A stretch of 64,000 nucleotides of DNA from Aselliscus stoliczkanus (lineage: Eukaryota > Chordata > Mammalia > Chiroptera > Hipposideridae), in the NCBI GenBank assembly GCA_033961575.1, contig CM066735.1, positions 30,709,501-30,773,500 of the forward strand, written 5' to 3'. Every line of letters begins with the position of its first letter. The first letter of the stretch is position 1. Shown piece by piece: positions 61,847 to 64,000 of the stretch. The position numbers and the translations under genes are program-made. The notes below the pieces were generated by a model. The model made no database searches. It saw only the letters and a program-made list of their open reading frames with translations, and was not told the origin of the DNA.

Positions 61847-64000
61847 TTTTTTCTTTTTAATACAGAATGTCTTTTTTCCCTCAGGATTTTTCAAACATTC
61901 CAGCCTAAAATGAGATGGTGCCAAAAATTCAAAGATTATATTATGGCACCAGCAGGATGTGGTAGGGTTGAAATTCAAGAAAGTGTTTTACATAAAAATG
62001 TTCAATGTTTAATTATTCACTTTCTACATTTCAAGGTGAGGTTAAATGTGACCTCTGACTTGGTCTGAGGCTGACTGTTTGGAGGAGAGTGGCTGTATGA
62101 CTGCAGTCCTAAGAACTGTGTGGTTAGACATCAAAGGGGGTCAAAAGGATAACTAAAATCAGGGGATCATAGTTACTTCTGAGCAAGTGACTGTCTTTGA
62201 AAATCACCAATTGTTTCCATTCCTGGGTAGTTGAAGAAAATTCTAAAATTTACCTCCCTGACGTAGTCTTCCTTTTTCCTTCTCTTACGGCCCTGGCAAC
62301 TGGCAGTGGGGCTCAGAGCTGTACACCGGAGTTGGGATATACATCTGGGAAAGCTCAGAACACTTTGGTTCTCCACGATAGAGCAATATTGTCGATTTTT
62401 ATGAGAATAAACTCAACTGGTAAATGAGAGGAACAAATCCACTGGTGAAATAGAATATATACTACCCAGCATAGTATACTAATAGTTTATGTTAAAAAAT
62501 AAATCACATATGGCATTGCTTGGCTACAAGTTGACTAGTAATATCTATTCTAATTCTACCACTTAAAAGGAAATATAGATTTTTAAGACTGGCAGTTTCT
62601 TTTGCTATCTTTATTTTTTTTTTTTGAACCACAACTATGTACCATGAAAATTTTCTGTGCCCTGTATTTTTTAAAACATGTGGCTTTTAAAATGAACCAA
62701 TCTGACTTACAAAAGTTATAAAGCTTCATCAATGGATCTTGGCTAATACTCTCCAACTCTGCTAAGGAAATGGTAAATCTTAGAAGTCCCTTAATAGAAA
62801 CAATAAGGAGCTTTAAAATAAAAACCTTTAAAAGCAGTTTTTTGTTTTTCCCTATAAGTCAGTTCCCTTATGCTCATGGGGAAACAAAGTTAAATTGAAA
62901 GATGGCTGTCTATTTTTTGCTTCACAACGCCACTGATTTGTACTTCCTAGAAAAATTTATCTTCAAAGGGATGTCAATGATGATTGCAGGATGGCAAATT
63001 TAGCTCACAGCTGCCCCCTTCTCCCAAAGTGCAAGCCGCCAGAAGGCTTCATGGAAATGTGTGCTTGAAGAAAACTAAGGGAACCCGTTTCTTTAATGTT
63101 ATTATAATGCAAATAAAGGGTAGAAATCTGCCCCCCCCCAAGAGATATCAGTGGTTCCACAATGGTTATATTTTCCAGGTGTTCCTGTCTCCTAAAGGAA
63201 ATGGCAGTGCTCTGCCATGAACTGGAGCACCACCAAAACAAAATTGGCAACATAAGCCCAAGATGAATTTTGTTTATGCCTAACTCAAAGCCGGGCCATC
63301 TGTAAATGTCGAATTTCATATATCCTCAATTAAACACCAATTCATTTTTATGGAGTATCTTTTGTCTTGTCACTAAAGATCTAATTTTTTACATGTGTTT
63401 CTATTAACCACAGGACACACCATGTTTATTCTGTCATGTGAATTAATAGGCAGACCAAAGTGAAATTAGTCCTTGTCTAAATTTACTATAGCTATAATTT
63501 CATGACTGCTTAGCTCGAAGGCCAATAGCTAAATTTGTGTGGACAACAGATGTACTTTAACCTTATGGTCCAAAAGAGACCAATAAATAGATTTGCTTTT
63601 TGAAATTCAAAGCCCAGGAAATGATAAACTAGAGTTTGATCCAAAACCAGACTCATGTCTAGCAATTCTTTCCTCAAATAATCACTTTATCTCCTAAGGA
63701 AAAAAAAAAAAAAGATAAAATAGAATGGAGGGGTGAGCAGCGCAGATAAAACTGAACTTCAAAAACGATTTTATCTTGTTTTATATTGACCATGAGAGGT
63801 ATTATAGCTTCATGTCTGGACACTATGACCATGCAGCTACTTAATCACTATCACTAAAAAACAACTATAAAAATAAGCAACTGGAATCTACGCTATGTAT
63901 TTGTGCTGCCAGAAGCTGTTAAACTCTTAGGTTGCTTCTAATACTTTCCACATTGGTGATGTAAGAAAAAGGATCTAGGACTGGGAGTCAGAAGTCTGGG

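Larger units (their letters stand above)
1..64000 (-). other. PALLD: PALLD (palladin) gene, interior part, eight exons with introns
   Basis: Palladin is an actin-associated scaffold of stress fibres, focal adhesions and Z-lines; family knowledge says its Ig domains bind and bundle actin and its proline-rich parts bind VASP, profilin and other partners. Eight minus-strand exons were placed by translating conserved palladin protein segments and checking AG/GT borders. Phases join without conflict: exon ends run 1, 2, 0, 0, 1, 1, 1, 2 in transcript order. The combined length is 1056 nt. Both gene ends lie outside the window: neither the start codon of the long isoform nor the stop codon or 3' UTR is present. 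No in-frame stop or frameshift was seen, so the gene looks intact here. Confidence 0.95.
54609..64000 (-). other. PALLD: Palladin intron upstream of first exon in window (partial)
   Basis: At least 9.4 kb of intron. I looked for the exon coding the first half of the first Ig domain (FIQKLRSQEVAEG region) and found none. It holds hAT and MER20-like relics, an L2 split by a SINE, an LTR-like stretch and a GT repeat. 54910-56570, 57890-59090, 59750-61440 and 61860-64000 show nothing else recognised. Confidence 0.85.

Noticed and set aside
63005..63319. 104-codon minus-strand frame
   Set aside because: Checked as a possible upstream palladin exon; the translation shows no Ig or palladin pattern.
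1..64000. A new multi-gene or mobile defence-like system
   Set aside because: The window is the inside of a single conserved animal gene; nothing seen requires such a system.

Overview
This is a stretch of nuclear mammalian DNA, most probably from a bat of the horseshoe / Old World leaf-nosed group (Rhinolophoidea). The evidence is gene structure with long AT-rich introns, ancient mammalian repeats (MIR, L2, L1, hAT and Tigger-like relics), and at least eight copies of tRNA-derived SINEs. Their heads (ggccggccgagtggcgcagtgg) and tails (ccccaattccccaataaaatctt) look like the Rhin/VES-type SINEs of these bats. The organism call is inference, made from memory of the SINE consensus.

The window is the interior of one gene on the minus strand: PALLD (palladin), an actin-bundling scaffold with immunoglobulin domains. 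Eight coding exons can be placed to the base, in transcript order: 54430-54608, 42933-42999, 41687-41792, 39143-39217, 34856-34997, 34313-34336 (a 24-nt microexon), 22143-22262 and 19867-20209. All have AG/GT borders, and all eight join in a single open reading frame (1056 nt, 352 codons) whose phases match at each junction. They encode the second half of the first Ig domain, a Ser/Thr-rich linker, the whole second Ig domain (split over three exons), and a linker with an Ena/VASP-type FPPPPP ligand that ends in a proline-rich stretch. The exon upstream of 54608 (first half of the first Ig domain) and the exon downstream of 19867 (the long proline-rich region) are not in the window.

Everything else is intron. 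By region: 1-19866 is the intron after the FPPPPP exon, with five of the SINEs' neighbours and several hairpins; 20210-34312 holds MIR/L2/L1 relics; 34337-39142 contains a decayed HMGN2 processed pseudogene; 43000-54429 is a repeat-dense intron that may hold the promoter of the shorter palladin isoform; 54609-64000 is upstream intron with hAT, L2, SINE and possible LTR relics. I found no tRNA, rRNA, CRISPR or bacterial-type feature, and no evidence of a new multi-gene system. The most useful leads are the regulated-looking microexon, a stop codon built into the splice donor at 19866 with a nearby polyadenylation hexamer, a possible alternative exon at 53720-53758, and a 30-bp near-perfect inverted repeat at 17085-17196.
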